NCBI GenBank assembly: GCA_003868215.1
Contig: QWDQ01000004.1
Coordinates: 248,001 to 312,000 of the forward strand
Source: Pseudophaeomoniella oleicola
Lineage: Eukaryota > Ascomycota > Eurotiomycetes > Phaeomoniellales > Phaeomoniellaceae
DNA length: 64,000 nucleotides
Direction of reading: 5' to 3'
Positions within the stretch are counted from its first letter, which is position 1. Each line of letters starts with the position of its first letter. A program made the translations under genes and the position numbers. The notes under the pieces are model-generated. The model worked only from the letters and a program-made list of their open reading frames with translations. It had not been told where the DNA came from and made no database searches. Positions 56,101 through 64,000 of the stretch are shown piece by piece.

Positions 56101-56979
56101 CATGTCTTTGATGGGCGATAGGGGAGATGTAGCAGTAGTTGGTCGATCCATCAGGTCGATGTTGGGTGAAGGACGGTCTGAGGGCTCTGATCGAAGGTTG
56201 GCAATAGGGGACGAAACTGCCTGCGTTGCCTGGAACAGTTGACTTAATCCCATCACAGCGCCTGGAGTCTTGGTCGCAGAAGCAAATGGATTGTTATTAA
56301 CAAACGGCGATGTTCTATCAATTGTGCGCCCAGTAAAATCTCGCTTTTTTCCCACAGTAGCAGGCGTCTTGAACCTTTGTGAACTTGACAACCGTGGAAG
56401 AGGCGGCTGAGTTTGGGTAGGAGAAAAGTTGAACTCCGATGTAGCATCTTCTTGCTCGTCTTCATCATCGGCTCCGCCTGCGCCTGGCTTGAAGCTTGAC
56501 AGAAGGTCAACATGCCCACTGTCCTGCTCGATCGAAGGGTGTTGCGAGTCGCGGTTGACCCTGCTGGCAGCGACAATGGTACTCTTGGCGTTGAATGTCT
56601 CGTAAACCGACTGTGACAGTGGTTGCGTGTCGTCAGGCTCATTGTCTTCTTCGCCCATGATTTTCATAATTCCGCCGGCCATTGTAGAAAGCGAGTGCTG
56701 CCGTAGTCTGGCTAGAGATTGTTCTTGTGGTACATTGGACTCCGGTACAGTACTCGGAAGTTGAGATAGCGATTCCTGAGAATAATGGGTCACGGTGGCG
56801 TCGGGACCGTCTGCCGTAGGATGTCGCACTTGGGGGGTAAGTTTGCTTGAAGTAGCATTTTGGTTTAATGGCCGCCGAGAAGTGACCTCAATCTGGAGTT
56901 CTGAAGTCTCAGACGCGTCTGGATGTAGAGTATCATTAAGATTGTTTTCGGCAGCCTTATGCAGGGAAGGTGACGACAT
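53128..56979 (-). CDS. crb2: DNA damage checkpoint mediator (Crb2/Rad9/53BP1-like)
   Basis: Single exon, 1283 residues. The N-terminal two-thirds are disordered with many SQ/TQ sites (DDTQPLSQ, SPTQTQ) for Mec1/Tel1-type kinases and SP/TP sites for CDK. A Tudor-like region at about 843-930 (GFDGSSRAYYPARFLSVAS, then YRIQWEGYDPDEI) would read methylated histone H4K20. Tandem BRCT domains fill about 1020-1283: LFGGILFAIS, NGGMILEEDFEELF, then GAREVQRTYDL and LVVDDKEVASA. This order (SQ/TQ, Tudor, BRCT2) is that of fission yeast Crb2 and budding yeast Rad9, which recruit Chk1/Rad53 at double-strand breaks. Nuclear. No intron was needed, and the frame is uninterrupted. Confidence 0.93.
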   Translation of the reverse strand: MSSPSLHKAAENNLNDTLHPDASETSELQIEVTSRRPLNQNATSSKLTPQVRHPTADGPDATVTHYSQESLSQLPSTVPESNVPQEQSLARLRQHSLSTMAGGIMKIMGEEDNEPDDTQPLSQSVYETFNAKSTIVAASRVNRDSQHPSIEQDSGHVDLLSSFKPGAGGADDEDEQEDATSEFNFSPTQTQPPLPRLSSSQRFKTPATVGKKRDFTGRTIDRTSPFVNNNPFASATKTPGAVMGLSQLFQATQAVSSPIANLRSEPSDRPSPNIDLMDRPTTATSPLSPIKDMSPIQSRVSLPRAVTEPSADYVSMKLSQAERQKFASTAPQDEENSDDGFDEPSLVERQRKQREIERRIKEQLTSLTASSRELNGMSPSLRQSRRNRATAHFSLAAAAEKTPVQERGNETEDETDKEDRSRQANDVASRRSRSEEDKENIDIPIQVPRTNAKLQSALHPPDSSPLSSRIHSRGRDTDGIASFAIADSQRSHPDDDRPGNRSRVTNTLPSSAGDMIIPQSQVVDQQSVPISSRESGGANHNVMAQEDHGQGSPDTEARDAQGKEGVDESRRLANTIAETMSSGEVPPKTYKTDHLEPTLTVPGDSKNDTSDGSSKFHTAQTEVSSLRENSSHLAEAASPGNRGSKRTVDMMMQPSPDDATDEFDPDLGIFTAEDHQILQIMGSSPIPPGRRTKRQRVQAEISTMSSPLRSSLPFAPDEPRQDIFAVVPRLESPDPLKVGTRGTQASRSSRPRGIWDVTDSPPKKKPMGQRNRAIQRQIPDSSDKSSDDREVQPPPLSSARVQNDVPDTPFRNIDMADARTVSTADADEPTSLPEMIRPNQILAGFDGSSRAYYPARFLSVASSEPLRYRIQWEGYDPDEIDSHRVSRLELKVGDAVKVNVKGMPKISYIVRSFKKKVEDENIMTDVFGYTTVVVAPKQRKSLPADLSSEKCFDVKISDIYLDSNMWAQFRDREFSLLDSDRAGTPGSTIRLDPTATPNTPPSRSRRERATFQAETAETSLFGGILFAISVDESNKRASWTTHIRLNGGMILEEDFEELFEPSSVQITTPSKRSGDRRFSDLTIKPAYRNASFAVLITDDVSRKIKYMQALALGIPCLHGAWILECAEKGSIVPWQSYLLAAGRSKLLGGAMRSRSLLDFAPETSKLRSRIESRPLPLHRESIIFVMGRSKTEERRKAYMFLIRAMGAREVQRTYDLKTAMDLIAADSAIRYLVVDDKEVASARSEIFGQSRKKRLSSSANNEPNVVGTDFIAQSLILGQLFKE

Positions 56980-57384
56980 TAGTGGATGGGTCCTGACGGG
57001 GGCTTTCCTTGTTCATGGAGGCAGTATCACTTACTAAGGAGTCGCCGAAGACGGTCCTTTTAATGTTTGACAGATCGATACTATCATATTCTATATCCAT
57101 ACCTCTCGTTGTCATGAGTCCATGTCTCTCATCAGTCGCATGTACAGTAAGATGCTTTTTCAACGGACATGTCCATGAGAGTCAGTCGCGCGTGGATAAA
57201 GGACGCTAGTTTCCCCGCTCAATTCACGCGTGTCGCGTTAAGGGTGTAGTGACTGTTCAGCGATGCACCAACTTGTAGACAAAGACCGACATCAAGATCA
57301 GGGAAATAAAGAGATGATATGCGCAGAAGCAGAGCAATATGAATTAGCGGTGATGCCATTTCTTGGGACTACTATTCTATCTTC
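56980..57384. other. spacer between SEN2 and crb2-like genes
   Basis: 405 bp on the promoter side of the checkpoint gene and the 3' side of SEN2, both on the minus strand. No other gene is seen. Confidence 0.45.
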
Positions 57385-58896
57385 TCAATCACGAGTTCGG
57401 TTAGGGGTCCACCGACGAACGTTGATTTCCCTTATCCGATATCTCTGAAGTAAGGCACCGATATCTGTCAACTCCATTGACCCTGAGGTTATTGGAGGTG
57501 GGATATCAACATAACAAAGCACTAAACTCTTCTTAACTTGGGCTTGGACCCGATTAATACCATGCAACCATGACCAGGTCCTTGCTGTCTTGTCCTTGAC
57601 AGTCTCCCGTAACGCCTTTGTGCTTGACCAATGCGAATCGCTATACGCTGGAAGAATGATGATTGCAAACTCTGCATGTGAGAAAACCGGTCCCCGATTG
57701 TACAACAGGTAATCGACCGAGAACTTGACGCCGGAACGAATAACCCAACCCAAAGATCGAAAATGATGATATACAGCATAAGATACCAGAAACGGATCAT
57801 CAGGTTCAGCGGGTATCGATAACGGATGGGGTGGGAAATAAGAGTGTCGTCGAAAGAGTGCGAGTAACGAAGTAGAATCCAAGACGATATCGCTATCGTC
57901 ACAGAAGACATTCAGTTTCCCCAACCCGTATGCTAGAAAAAAGGCTTCCTCTAGCGAAAGCTCAAGGTGTTCTTGGTTCTCCAATTCCGTTTTGGGCACT
58001 GCTACTTGTTCCGTAAGCGGCGAGGGGCCTGGGTGCTTCAGCGGTGACACAACAGGCGAACTAAGATCAAATTCCCGAGCTTCTATCGTGGGAGAGAACC
58101 TGACTGATTTGGCGTTTGCATTGGAAATTTTTCTCTTCGCCACAACACCACTCATAGCAGTCCCGCCGGTAGGTGTTGCATCGGCAGGAGTAACATTAGC
58201 CGACGTTGCAGATGAAGGTGTCGGTTCTCCGTTCTCGAATCCTGATTTGATGTCTCCAAGTTCCTGAGCGTTCTCCAATGCCTTCGCAGTCTCTTCCTTC
58301 GTCTCCTCTGCGGTCTTATGTATAATACTTCCGATGTTGGCGACGTCTGCAGTATTCACTCGCAGTGGATTTGGTCGCTCGACTTGGACACCTTCCGCCC
58401 TCAATTTCTGCTCGATGGCCTCCTGCTCTTTCTTGGCTCGCTCGAGTTTGAATTCTTTACGTTCATTCCGTCGTTTACCAGTGGCCTCTTCGGCGGTACG
58501 CCCTTTCTGTCTTTCCTTTGCTAGCCAGCCAGGTTCACTACGACTGAGATTTCCTTTACCAAAGAAACCCATTTCCCACAACGCCCTTGCTGTCTTTTCA
58601 TCCGTGATGTGGATCGAAGAGGTAGCAGATGAAAAGTATCCATTGTAAGTTGGCTGAGTCGGTGGTCGGAGCACCTGTGTCAGATACGAGAGTGCAACGG
58701 CGATAATGGAGAGAGGGTTGTGAGGTATCAATGGCGGTAAAGGGTGTATCTGAATAGGCAGTTGATAGCGGTGTATCAGATTGTAGTTCGGTTTTCGAGG
58801 TTTAGATGGCTTCGCAGGTGGCTTTGTTGCTGCTGACTTGCCGTTCGGAACTGCCGGCGACTTCGAATCAACCGGCGCCTCGAGGGCATGAGGCAT
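57385..58896 (-). CDS. SEN2: tRNA-splicing endonuclease catalytic subunit SEN2
   Basis: Single exon, 503 residues. The N-terminal part carries YNLIHRYQLPIQIHPLPPLIPHNPLS and a Tyr/Gly segment (NGYFSS, ARALWEMGFFGKGNLSRSEP), typical of SEN2. A long Glu/Lys-rich disordered insert follows. The C-terminal nuclease domain has the catalytic triad in context: Tyr in DYLLYNRGP, His in VFSHAEFAI, and Lys in VKKSLVLCYVDI; KYAVYHHFRSLGW-like sequence (YHHFRSLGWVIRSG) precedes it. SEN2 cuts the 5' splice site of pre-tRNA in a complex with SEN34, SEN54 and SEN15. Confidence 0.95.
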   Translation of the reverse strand: MPHALEAPVDSKSPAVPNGKSAATKPPAKPSKPRKPNYNLIHRYQLPIQIHPLPPLIPHNPLSIIAVALSYLTQVLRPPTQPTYNGYFSSATSSIHITDEKTARALWEMGFFGKGNLSRSEPGWLAKERQKGRTAEEATGKRRNERKEFKLERAKKEQEAIEQKLRAEGVQVERPNPLRVNTADVANIGSIIHKTAEETKEETAKALENAQELGDIKSGFENGEPTPSSATSANVTPADATPTGGTAMSGVVAKRKISNANAKSVRFSPTIEAREFDLSSPVVSPLKHPGPSPLTEQVAVPKTELENQEHLELSLEEAFFLAYGLGKLNVFCDDSDIVLDSTSLLALFRRHSYFPPHPLSIPAEPDDPFLVSYAVYHHFRSLGWVIRSGVKFSVDYLLYNRGPVFSHAEFAIIILPAYSDSHWSSTKALRETVKDKTARTWSWLHGINRVQAQVKKSLVLCYVDIPPPITSGSMELTDIGALLQRYRIREINVRRWTPNRTRD

Positions 58897-59652
58897 GATC
58901 AGAGCGACCTCGTCTAGTAGTAGTACTATGCGATGTTAGAAACAGCGTATTGCAGAGCTCGCTTGCACGCAGATAGCATATAATTATTTCTTCAGATACC
59001 GTTGTAGTCTATTGAGAAATATGATCTTCAACGACCGCAGCGTTTCCGCTCCGATCTAGATTACACAAAATAAAGCATCATCATTGAAAGAAAAAGAGAA
59101 GAACAGGGAGGAAACTGACTCACCAGGGTCTAGGCAAGCCTCGAGTAATCGTAGCTTATGAAATGACTGATCAGAGGTTCACCAGTAATTGAAATCGCTG
59201 GTGACTCGCACGCAGGTGTCAATCCGGAGCAGCACTCAAGGCAAGATACCGTCTTATCATTTCAACCGTACACGAAGGTCGGTACATTGAAAGACGGAGC
59301 TTGGAAGACGGTATGAGTGCTTGGGTTGGGTAGTATTGCTAAAGGGAAAAGACGGACGGTAGGGTTTTTTCTTTTTCGAGTCGGAAGCTAATAGCTTCCG
59401 TCGTTTACTAATTACATAGTACTTAATAATTACCTAGAATGTGAAGGTTAAGCCGGTGGGGGGGGATCCTCTGCCTAAGAAATCCCGCCAAGACTTTTCG
59501 GCATCTGGAAATTTCAGAGAAGGAAAAAAAGCTACGGTCAACATAAGTCGTAGGAATAGAGGTGAATTATCTAGACGCAAGACACCTTTCCACGAACCAG
59601 TCACGGTTGACAGAATCTATCCTTACGCCGGTCGTTACAAACATCCATCGCT
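58897..59652. promoter_or_regulatory. divergent region SEN2 / NOP10
   Basis: 756 bp between divergent start codons. It includes the direct imperfect pair GGAAGCTAATAGCTTCCGTC, an inverted repeat of AGCTTCC-type arms near 59380-59405. No gene is seen before the NOP10 start codon. Confidence 0.45.
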
Positions 59653-60044
59653 ATGCATCTCATGTACATCGAAGACCCGACCTCGCGCAAGCGAGTCTAC
59701 ACCCTAAAGAAGATCCTCGACGGTGAAGTCACCAAGTCCGCCCACCCAGCGAGATTCTCCCCAGATGACAAGTACTCAAGGTCCGTTCATGCGCTGGCCA
59801 GCTACCTCCCCTCCCCTCCCAAATCTCGCATCCGAGAAGAAGCATGGGGGCCCAGGAATTTTTACTGACGTGATAAAATAAAAATCTACAGACACCGAGT
59901 CACGTTGAAAAAGAGATATGGATTGCTGTTGACGCAACAACGTAAGTGTCCAGGCTGCGCAAACTTCTTCTCGATGTTTCTTTGACATGGAAATTCGGAG
60001 TTTGGGAACTGACATGTTATTTAGTCGAGAAAGATGTCAAATAA
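59653..60044 (+). CDS. NOP10: H/ACA snoRNP protein NOP10
   Basis: Three exons: 59653..59780, 59892..59941 and 60025..60044, giving 65 residues. Introns of 111 and 83 bp have GTCCGT...ACAG and GTAAGT...TTTAG ends. The sequence [29 protein letters not shown] and [11 protein letters not shown] is the well-conserved NOP10 fold; the splice joins KYSR to HRVTLKK. The last exon holds only six codons plus the stop. NOP10 binds Cbf5 in H/ACA particles that pseudouridylate rRNA. It is convergent with NOB1, another ribosome biogenesis gene, with 211 bp between the stop codons. Confidence 0.96.
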
Positions 60045-60255
60045 TGGGAGGAATATTCGAAGGTTGAAGATTGAATATTTCAATGGTGTTTCTGGCGCAT
60101 TTCGATATACCCCCACAGGAAGGGCATACTGTGTTTTTACAATATCGACGGAAGGAAAATGGCTCGAGGTTTTCAATACAGGAGCTGATACAAGATGAGA
60201 TAAAAGCAAAACGTCATTTATAACCTCATAGCTACGTCTCTGATTCTGATATTTG

Positions 60256-61572
60256 CTATCTCTTTCTCGAATTGACGTTCCTCCCACCCCCTATCCTGAT
60301 CTTGCCTCCGTTGCTCTGTCTATCACCCGTCAATATTGACGGCAACACATCCTCATCCATAAGATCCTTGCTCTTCGTCCGCCCTTGGGTAGCCATGGCC
60401 CGAACATACTCCTTTTGGTCTTCGGCAAGAATGAGATGGTTACCCCAACCACTCTTCCCACCACCATCTCGTGAACCTTGCCACTTTTGATTCGAGCGCC
60501 CACTAGTAGGTTTCGGTACTGAAAAAACGTTTCCCTTATTATTCCATTGCATGTTTTTCTTGAGGTGTAGTTTGACTTCTCCGCGATCGTTGGTTGTGCA
60601 GGTCACGCGGGTCAGCGTCGGTTTACCGCATCTTTGACAAAATTGTTTATTCATTTCCTTTGTGGTTGCGAAGCAGGCGTGGCATCGAAGAACCGTGGTT
60701 CGGACGTTGGAAATTCGTTTGCATGTATTCGGCGATAGAAGGTTAAGGTTGATCTGTAGGAGAACGTTCTGCATCGCAAAATCGCCAGTTATTGTAGCGG
60801 CCTGCAGTACTTTGGTCACCGACTTTGAAGATTCGGCTGTCATTTCATCTCTGGTTTGTTTCTTCTTTATATTTGACGGTGTGATCCAGCCGTCGGAGTC
60901 TGAACTTGAAACTTCTTCCTCAACAAGCTCTGGACTTTCCACTGATTCCCCTTCCGGCGCCTGAGCATCTGCCTCCGGCGTTCCTTCACTGACCTGAAGG
61001 GATTCCACGGCATGCGCAAGATCTGTATTATCTGATATCTCTGTTGTCCGCAGGTCGGTCGCTTCAGAAATAGGATGCGATATCGACTCAGTCAAATTGT
61101 CTAATTCAACACGAACCGCATTTGAGTACTCCGAAGCAGCTGGTGCCGACGTTATCTCCTCCTTGACTGGTGGGCTTCCGTTCACCTTCTTCTGCCCTGG
61201 CACATTCCTCAACCTCCAGTCCCCGCCATTCTTCTCAATTTCCAAGTCGTAAGCTAACGCCACAACCTCAATATCGGTTTTGCTCAGTACCGCCAAGTCG
61301 CCGGTCCTCCTGGCGAAGTCTCTCACGAATTGGACGCTTTCAGGTCTCGGAGATCGGAGGGTAAGGAATGGGAGGTATGTAGTTTCGACGCGGCGTCTAG
61401 CTTCAACATCGCGGATTTCGGAAATGACATTGGGGGTTGAAATTAATTCGTTGCTTTGGGATAGAAGAGTTGAGAGTGGTGGGGTGTTGAGTAGGAGGGG
61501 CGAAGAATCGAGGATAATTGCATTAAATGGTTTGACAGGCGCAGCGTTGCTGACACCATCTGTTGAGGACAT
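60256..61572 (-). CDS. NOB1: 20S pre-rRNA endonuclease NOB1
   Basis: Single exon, 438 residues. The N-terminal PIN domain (about 14-115) has the acidic active site: AIILDSSPLL (first Asp), then Glu in VISEIRD, and SKTDIEVVALAYDLE. A disordered acidic linker leads to the zinc ribbon CHACFATT...FCQRCGKPTL at about residues 296-322, and then NVFSVPKPTSGR and the basic Gly-rich C-terminus (GGKIRIGGGRN). NOB1 makes the final cut producing the 3' end of 18S rRNA in cytoplasmic pre-40S particles. The antisense open frames at 60662-60964 and elsewhere are shadows. Confidence 0.96.
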   Translation of the reverse strand: MSSTDGVSNAAPVKPFNAIILDSSPLLLNTPPLSTLLSQSNELISTPNVISEIRDVEARRRVETTYLPFLTLRSPRPESVQFVRDFARRTGDLAVLSKTDIEVVALAYDLEIEKNGGDWRLRNVPGQKKVNGSPPVKEEITSAPAASEYSNAVRVELDNLTESISHPISEATDLRTTEISDNTDLAHAVESLQVSEGTPEADAQAPEGESVESPELVEEEVSSSDSDGWITPSNIKKKQTRDEMTAESSKSVTKVLQAATITGDFAMQNVLLQINLNLLSPNTCKRISNVRTTVLRCHACFATTKEMNKQFCQRCGKPTLTRVTCTTNDRGEVKLHLKKNMQWNNKGNVFSVPKPTSGRSNQKWQGSRDGGGKSGWGNHLILAEDQKEYVRAMATQGRTKSKDLMDEDVLPSILTGDRQSNGGKIRIGGGRNVNSRKR

Positions 61573-61988
61573 GGCGACTTAAAGACGCTCTTCCCTATAT
61601 CGACGCACGTACCGACTCGGGTTAGTACAGAAGATATCAGCGTCGAGTAGATGATATGAATGCTCCATGAAAATCAGACTCGGATAACAAAATTCTTTCT
61701 TTTTGCGGTGGTGGTGTACAGAGCCCGATTACAGATAAGATAAAGAAATTCAGTCCCACAGTGTACAACAGGACCCGCAATTGTGTTCTACGGTATTTTA
61801 TGTCTCGATGTTCTTTAGATGCGGGACGCGGAAGGCGGAACGGAATTACTTCACATCTGCGCTATATACACATCAGTAGCTGAACACTACACTCTATGTT
61901 GATACGTAACAATTCACGCCAATCATCAACTTGTACTGCGCGTTTAGACAGCTCTTCAGCTATAGTTCGTGCCAGGGAATCCGTATTA

Positions 61989-62028
<40 letters not shown>

Positions 62029-62287
62029 AACTTCGTCAATTGGCAGGTTTCACTGGAATACCTCTATCTACCCCTCCCTCCTCCCCCTTCCCTAAATCCC
62101 TGCCAGGTGGGCATGATATCTCGTAAGATGGACTGATCACTTAAAACTCCCCTATAATCGATCAGCTCACCCTCTTTCCCCAAAGGACAAGTTCGTACAG
62201 CCTGGCCGCCTGTTCCGCCAGCCTCATTGAACGCCTTGCCACTATGGAGTCCGTTACCTTCTTTATAGGCTGGACTAAGGTATCTAG
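61573..62287. other. intergenic region with (GT)n microsatellite
   Basis: 715 bp between NOB1 and the small three-exon gene. It includes the (GT)18 tract. A 76-codon minus-strand open frame at 62064-62294 overlaps the last exon of the small gene in another phase and is not called. Confidence 0.45.
61991..62027. repeat. (GT)18 microsatellite
   Basis: Thirty-seven bases of perfect GT dinucleotides; likely polymorphic between strains. Confidence 0.95.
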
Positions 62288-62807
62288 CTAGCAACAGTCT
62301 TCGACTTCTTCCTAATTACCCAAAGATGTTAGCTAAAGAAGGCAAAATGATGATCCTGTCATTGTGTGCGATGGGGCATCGATGAGAATAAGGCTTCTAT
62401 ACGACGCTGTTCGTTCCTTTCGTCGCTTGATAGAAAGGCTTGGGCTGAGAGACATACATCTGTCAGATGACGTGGAGCTTCAATGGTGTAAATCTCACGC
62501 TTATACTGCATAACGATTTAGCTGACAAGAAAGGCAGCCGAGGAAGAGAGCTGAAGACTCGGCTGGTTCATGATAGGTAGCAGAAGCCACGCTGTGGACC
62601 CTTGGAATACGAGCGACTCACCGACCATGCCCAATTGAGAACCGGGGTCCCTTCGACAATGTCGTAGCGTCCTAGGCGTTGGTTCCAGCTCCGTCTCCCG
62701 TTCACGGCATTGTATTTGGGTCCGAAGAGAGCCTCGAGTTTGTTCGAGAGCTTGTCCGGGTCTATGTAGCGGTTATGGATATACTGGGGACGCCTTGGGA
62801 GGAGCAT
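62288..62807 (-). CDS. small conserved-looking protein, 85 aa, three exons
   Basis: Exons on the minus strand: 62622..62807, 62458..62505 and 62288..62311. Introns of 116 and 146 bp have GTGAGT...TGCAG and GTATGT...ATTAG ends, the second with a GCTAAC branch site. The product starts MLLPRRPQYIHNRYIDPDKL, continues SNKLEALFGPKY, and after splicing ends EIYTIEAPRHLTDEEVEDCC. An alternative donor GTGAAC inside exon 1 (near 62703) would shorten it to about 57 residues and join KYNA directly to YKREIY, which also reads naturally. All exons fit one frame without a stop. I do not recognise the family. The two final cysteines and the acidic end are notable. Confidence 0.6.
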
Positions 62808-63372
62808 TTTGACCTTTGCCACTCGGCCTAGATTGCAGGAAGAGAGGAGGAGGTATGTGACTACCAAAGATTTTTCAGCTTGCTAGCGGGAGAAGGCTTG
62901 AGGCGTCGCTTTGCGTTTGCAGAAATCCTTTTGCATGAATTCGAAAAGGCGACATGAGGCAACGAGGGAAAGATCTCAGACCACGGCTGAAGCCGTGGGG
63001 GTAAATGACCGGTCTTTCAGGCAGCAAGGCGAGACACGCAGCGTCCAATCAGGTTCCGAGCATCGACTTTAGCCTGTCATCACATGTAAATAAGCTGATA
63101 AATGTCGCAGTATACAATCATTTAGTCAAGCTGCATAATGTCTGACAAGGCTGTGGAAGATACGTTATGTATTACCCCCCTTCATACCGTTTCAGGTCCC
63201 TGTAAGCTCCAGCCATGTGTGTTCTATGCCAACGTAGATCTCCCTGTGCTCCATCCTCATCAACCCTGTACACCATAGTCGCGAAGATTTTCATACGAGC
63301 TGATCACAATGCTACATATAAATTGGGTACATACAAACTGGGCGGCCTGCGTACCTAACGAACCACGTTCAG
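62808..63372. other. intergenic region upstream of the small gene
   Basis: 565 bp with the promoter of the small gene and the 3' flank of the kinase gene. No other gene is seen. Confidence 0.45.
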
Positions 63373-64000
63373 TCATGCAAGGTCTGCATCCTCCTCGATA
63401 GCCCAGGCTTCTGTAAGGGAGCTTCGCCTTGATGAAGGAGTGGCTATGACTGGGGCCTGATCTATAGGTAGATTGAGCGTGCGGTCTTCCCTATAACAGT
63501 TGCGATCTTTCCCGAGCTCCGATTCCGCTTGGTTGACAATTGCATCCAAGTTGTCATGCAACGTCGAAGCTAAAAGCCGCTTGTGCGGCTCCACCACGAG
63601 AAGACTGTCAATGGATTCCAGTACCAACTTGAACGCGCGTTTGTTTCTGCATTGATTTTTGAGATGATCAATGTGCTGAAGAACCACCTCGCGTACCTGG
63701 ACCTTCTCTCCGTCTTTGCTTATTTCCCAGTAACAGTCGGGGGTTTCAGTACTGCTTGTCGCTCCTCCGCGTTCCGTCGCAAAGTGTTCCAAAGCGGCTG
63801 GGCCCAACACGACCCACGTCAAGAATTCCAATAGAACGCAGCCGAAAGACCACATATCGTAGGGGCGAGATGTTTTCCCATTGTTGGTCTTATATTCGGG
63901 CGCCTGATATACGAGAGTGCCTGAGTTATTCTGGGTGAGGTGCGTTTCCATTCCTGACCGCAGTTTGTGTATCTTGCCTGATCCAAAATCGCCAATTTTG
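63373..64000 (-). CDS. protein kinase, C-terminal part (cut by window end)
   Basis: Minus-strand frame open to the window edge, so the N-terminal lobe and catalytic loop lie outside. Visible are KIGDFGSGKI (the metal-binding DFG), GTLVYQAPEY (APE motif of the activation segment), and DMWSFGCVLLEFLTW (subdomain IX). After the kinase domain, a helix-rich part (VVEPHKRLLASTLHDNL) is like the end of many fungal Ser/Thr kinases, and the tail has Ser-rich RRSSLTEAWAIEE. Length and class cannot be judged. The internal ATG at 63951 is not the true start. Confidence 0.88.
   Translation of the reverse strand, partial: KIGDFGSGKIHKLRSGMETHLTQNNSGTLVYQAPEYKTNNGKTSRPYDMWSFGCVLLEFLTWVVLGPAALEHFATERGGATSSTETPDCYWEISKDGEKVQVREVVLQHIDHLKNQCRNKRAFKLVLESIDSLLVVEPHKRLLASTLHDNLDAIVNQAESELGKDRNCYREDRTLNLPIDQAPVIATPSSRRSSLTEAWAIEEDADLA

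Noticed and set aside
62064-62294. 76-codon minus-strand frame
   Set aside because: A different phase of the last exon region gives a coherent three-exon gene; this frame lacks a usable ATG context and family features.
1-64000. Transposons, virus-like elements, CRISPR arrays, tRNA and rRNA genes
   Set aside because: No reverse transcriptase, integrase, transposase, capsid-like frame, long terminal repeat, spaced repeat array or tRNA cloverleaf could be found by eye; a profile search would be needed to exclude small or old remnants.

Overview
This is nuclear DNA of a filamentous ascomycete (Pezizomycotina). Genes are split by very short introns, mostly 45-60 bp with GT...CTAAC/CTGAC-type branch sites and AG ends. 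Typical ascomycete proteins are present (Zn2Cys6 factor, POT transporter, LCL2, Crb2/Rad9-like, NOP10, NOB1, SEN2), both strands are used, and intergenic spaces are 0.2-2.4 kb. I find no PKS, NRPS, terpene cyclase, transposon, tRNA or rRNA gene. Gene models were assembled by eye from open frames, splice sites and reading phase. Where a phase choice was forced, it is stated.

Layout. 0.4-4.6 kb: a Nudix plus eIF2B-like fusion protein and a coiled-coil protein. 5.4-10.3 kb: a Zn2Cys6 regulator divergent from a DenD-like sugar-acid dehydrogenase, followed by a class II aldolase; this looks like a small catabolic unit. 10.8-19.5 kb: farnesyl diphosphate synthase, glycogen synthase and the co-chaperone SGT1. 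21.7-24.6 kb: an acylated (MGNCFS) unknown protein and the DNA-repair factor Rad14/XPA. 24.9-39.0 kb: an accessory-looking stretch with a POT peptide transporter, a pisatin-demethylase-like P450, an SDR, a CYP504-like P450, a phenol-hydroxylase-type flavoprotein and a nitronate monooxygenase. 39.3-48.3 kb: a WW-domain protein, a DUF5519-type protein, dihydropyrimidinase, a conserved unknown, and a four-TM protein with a long disordered tail. 49-64 kb: mainly housekeeping genes (vacuolar aminopeptidase Ape1, mitochondrial bL27m, LCL2, Crb2/Rad9-like checkpoint mediator, SEN2, NOP10, NOB1), a small three-exon protein, and a protein kinase cut by the window end.

How the genes may work together. 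The 24.9-39.0 kb group holds two P450s, an SDR, a flavin hydroxylase, a nitronate oxidase and a transporter but no backbone synthase, so I read it as an aromatic catabolism or detoxification island rather than a metabolite assembly line. The regulator-dehydrogenase-aldolase trio at 5.4-10.3 kb suggests use of a rare sugar acid. Several exact short palindromes recur in the intergenic DNA far more often than chance allows; they are the most unexplained non-coding signal. I did not find a clearly new biological system.
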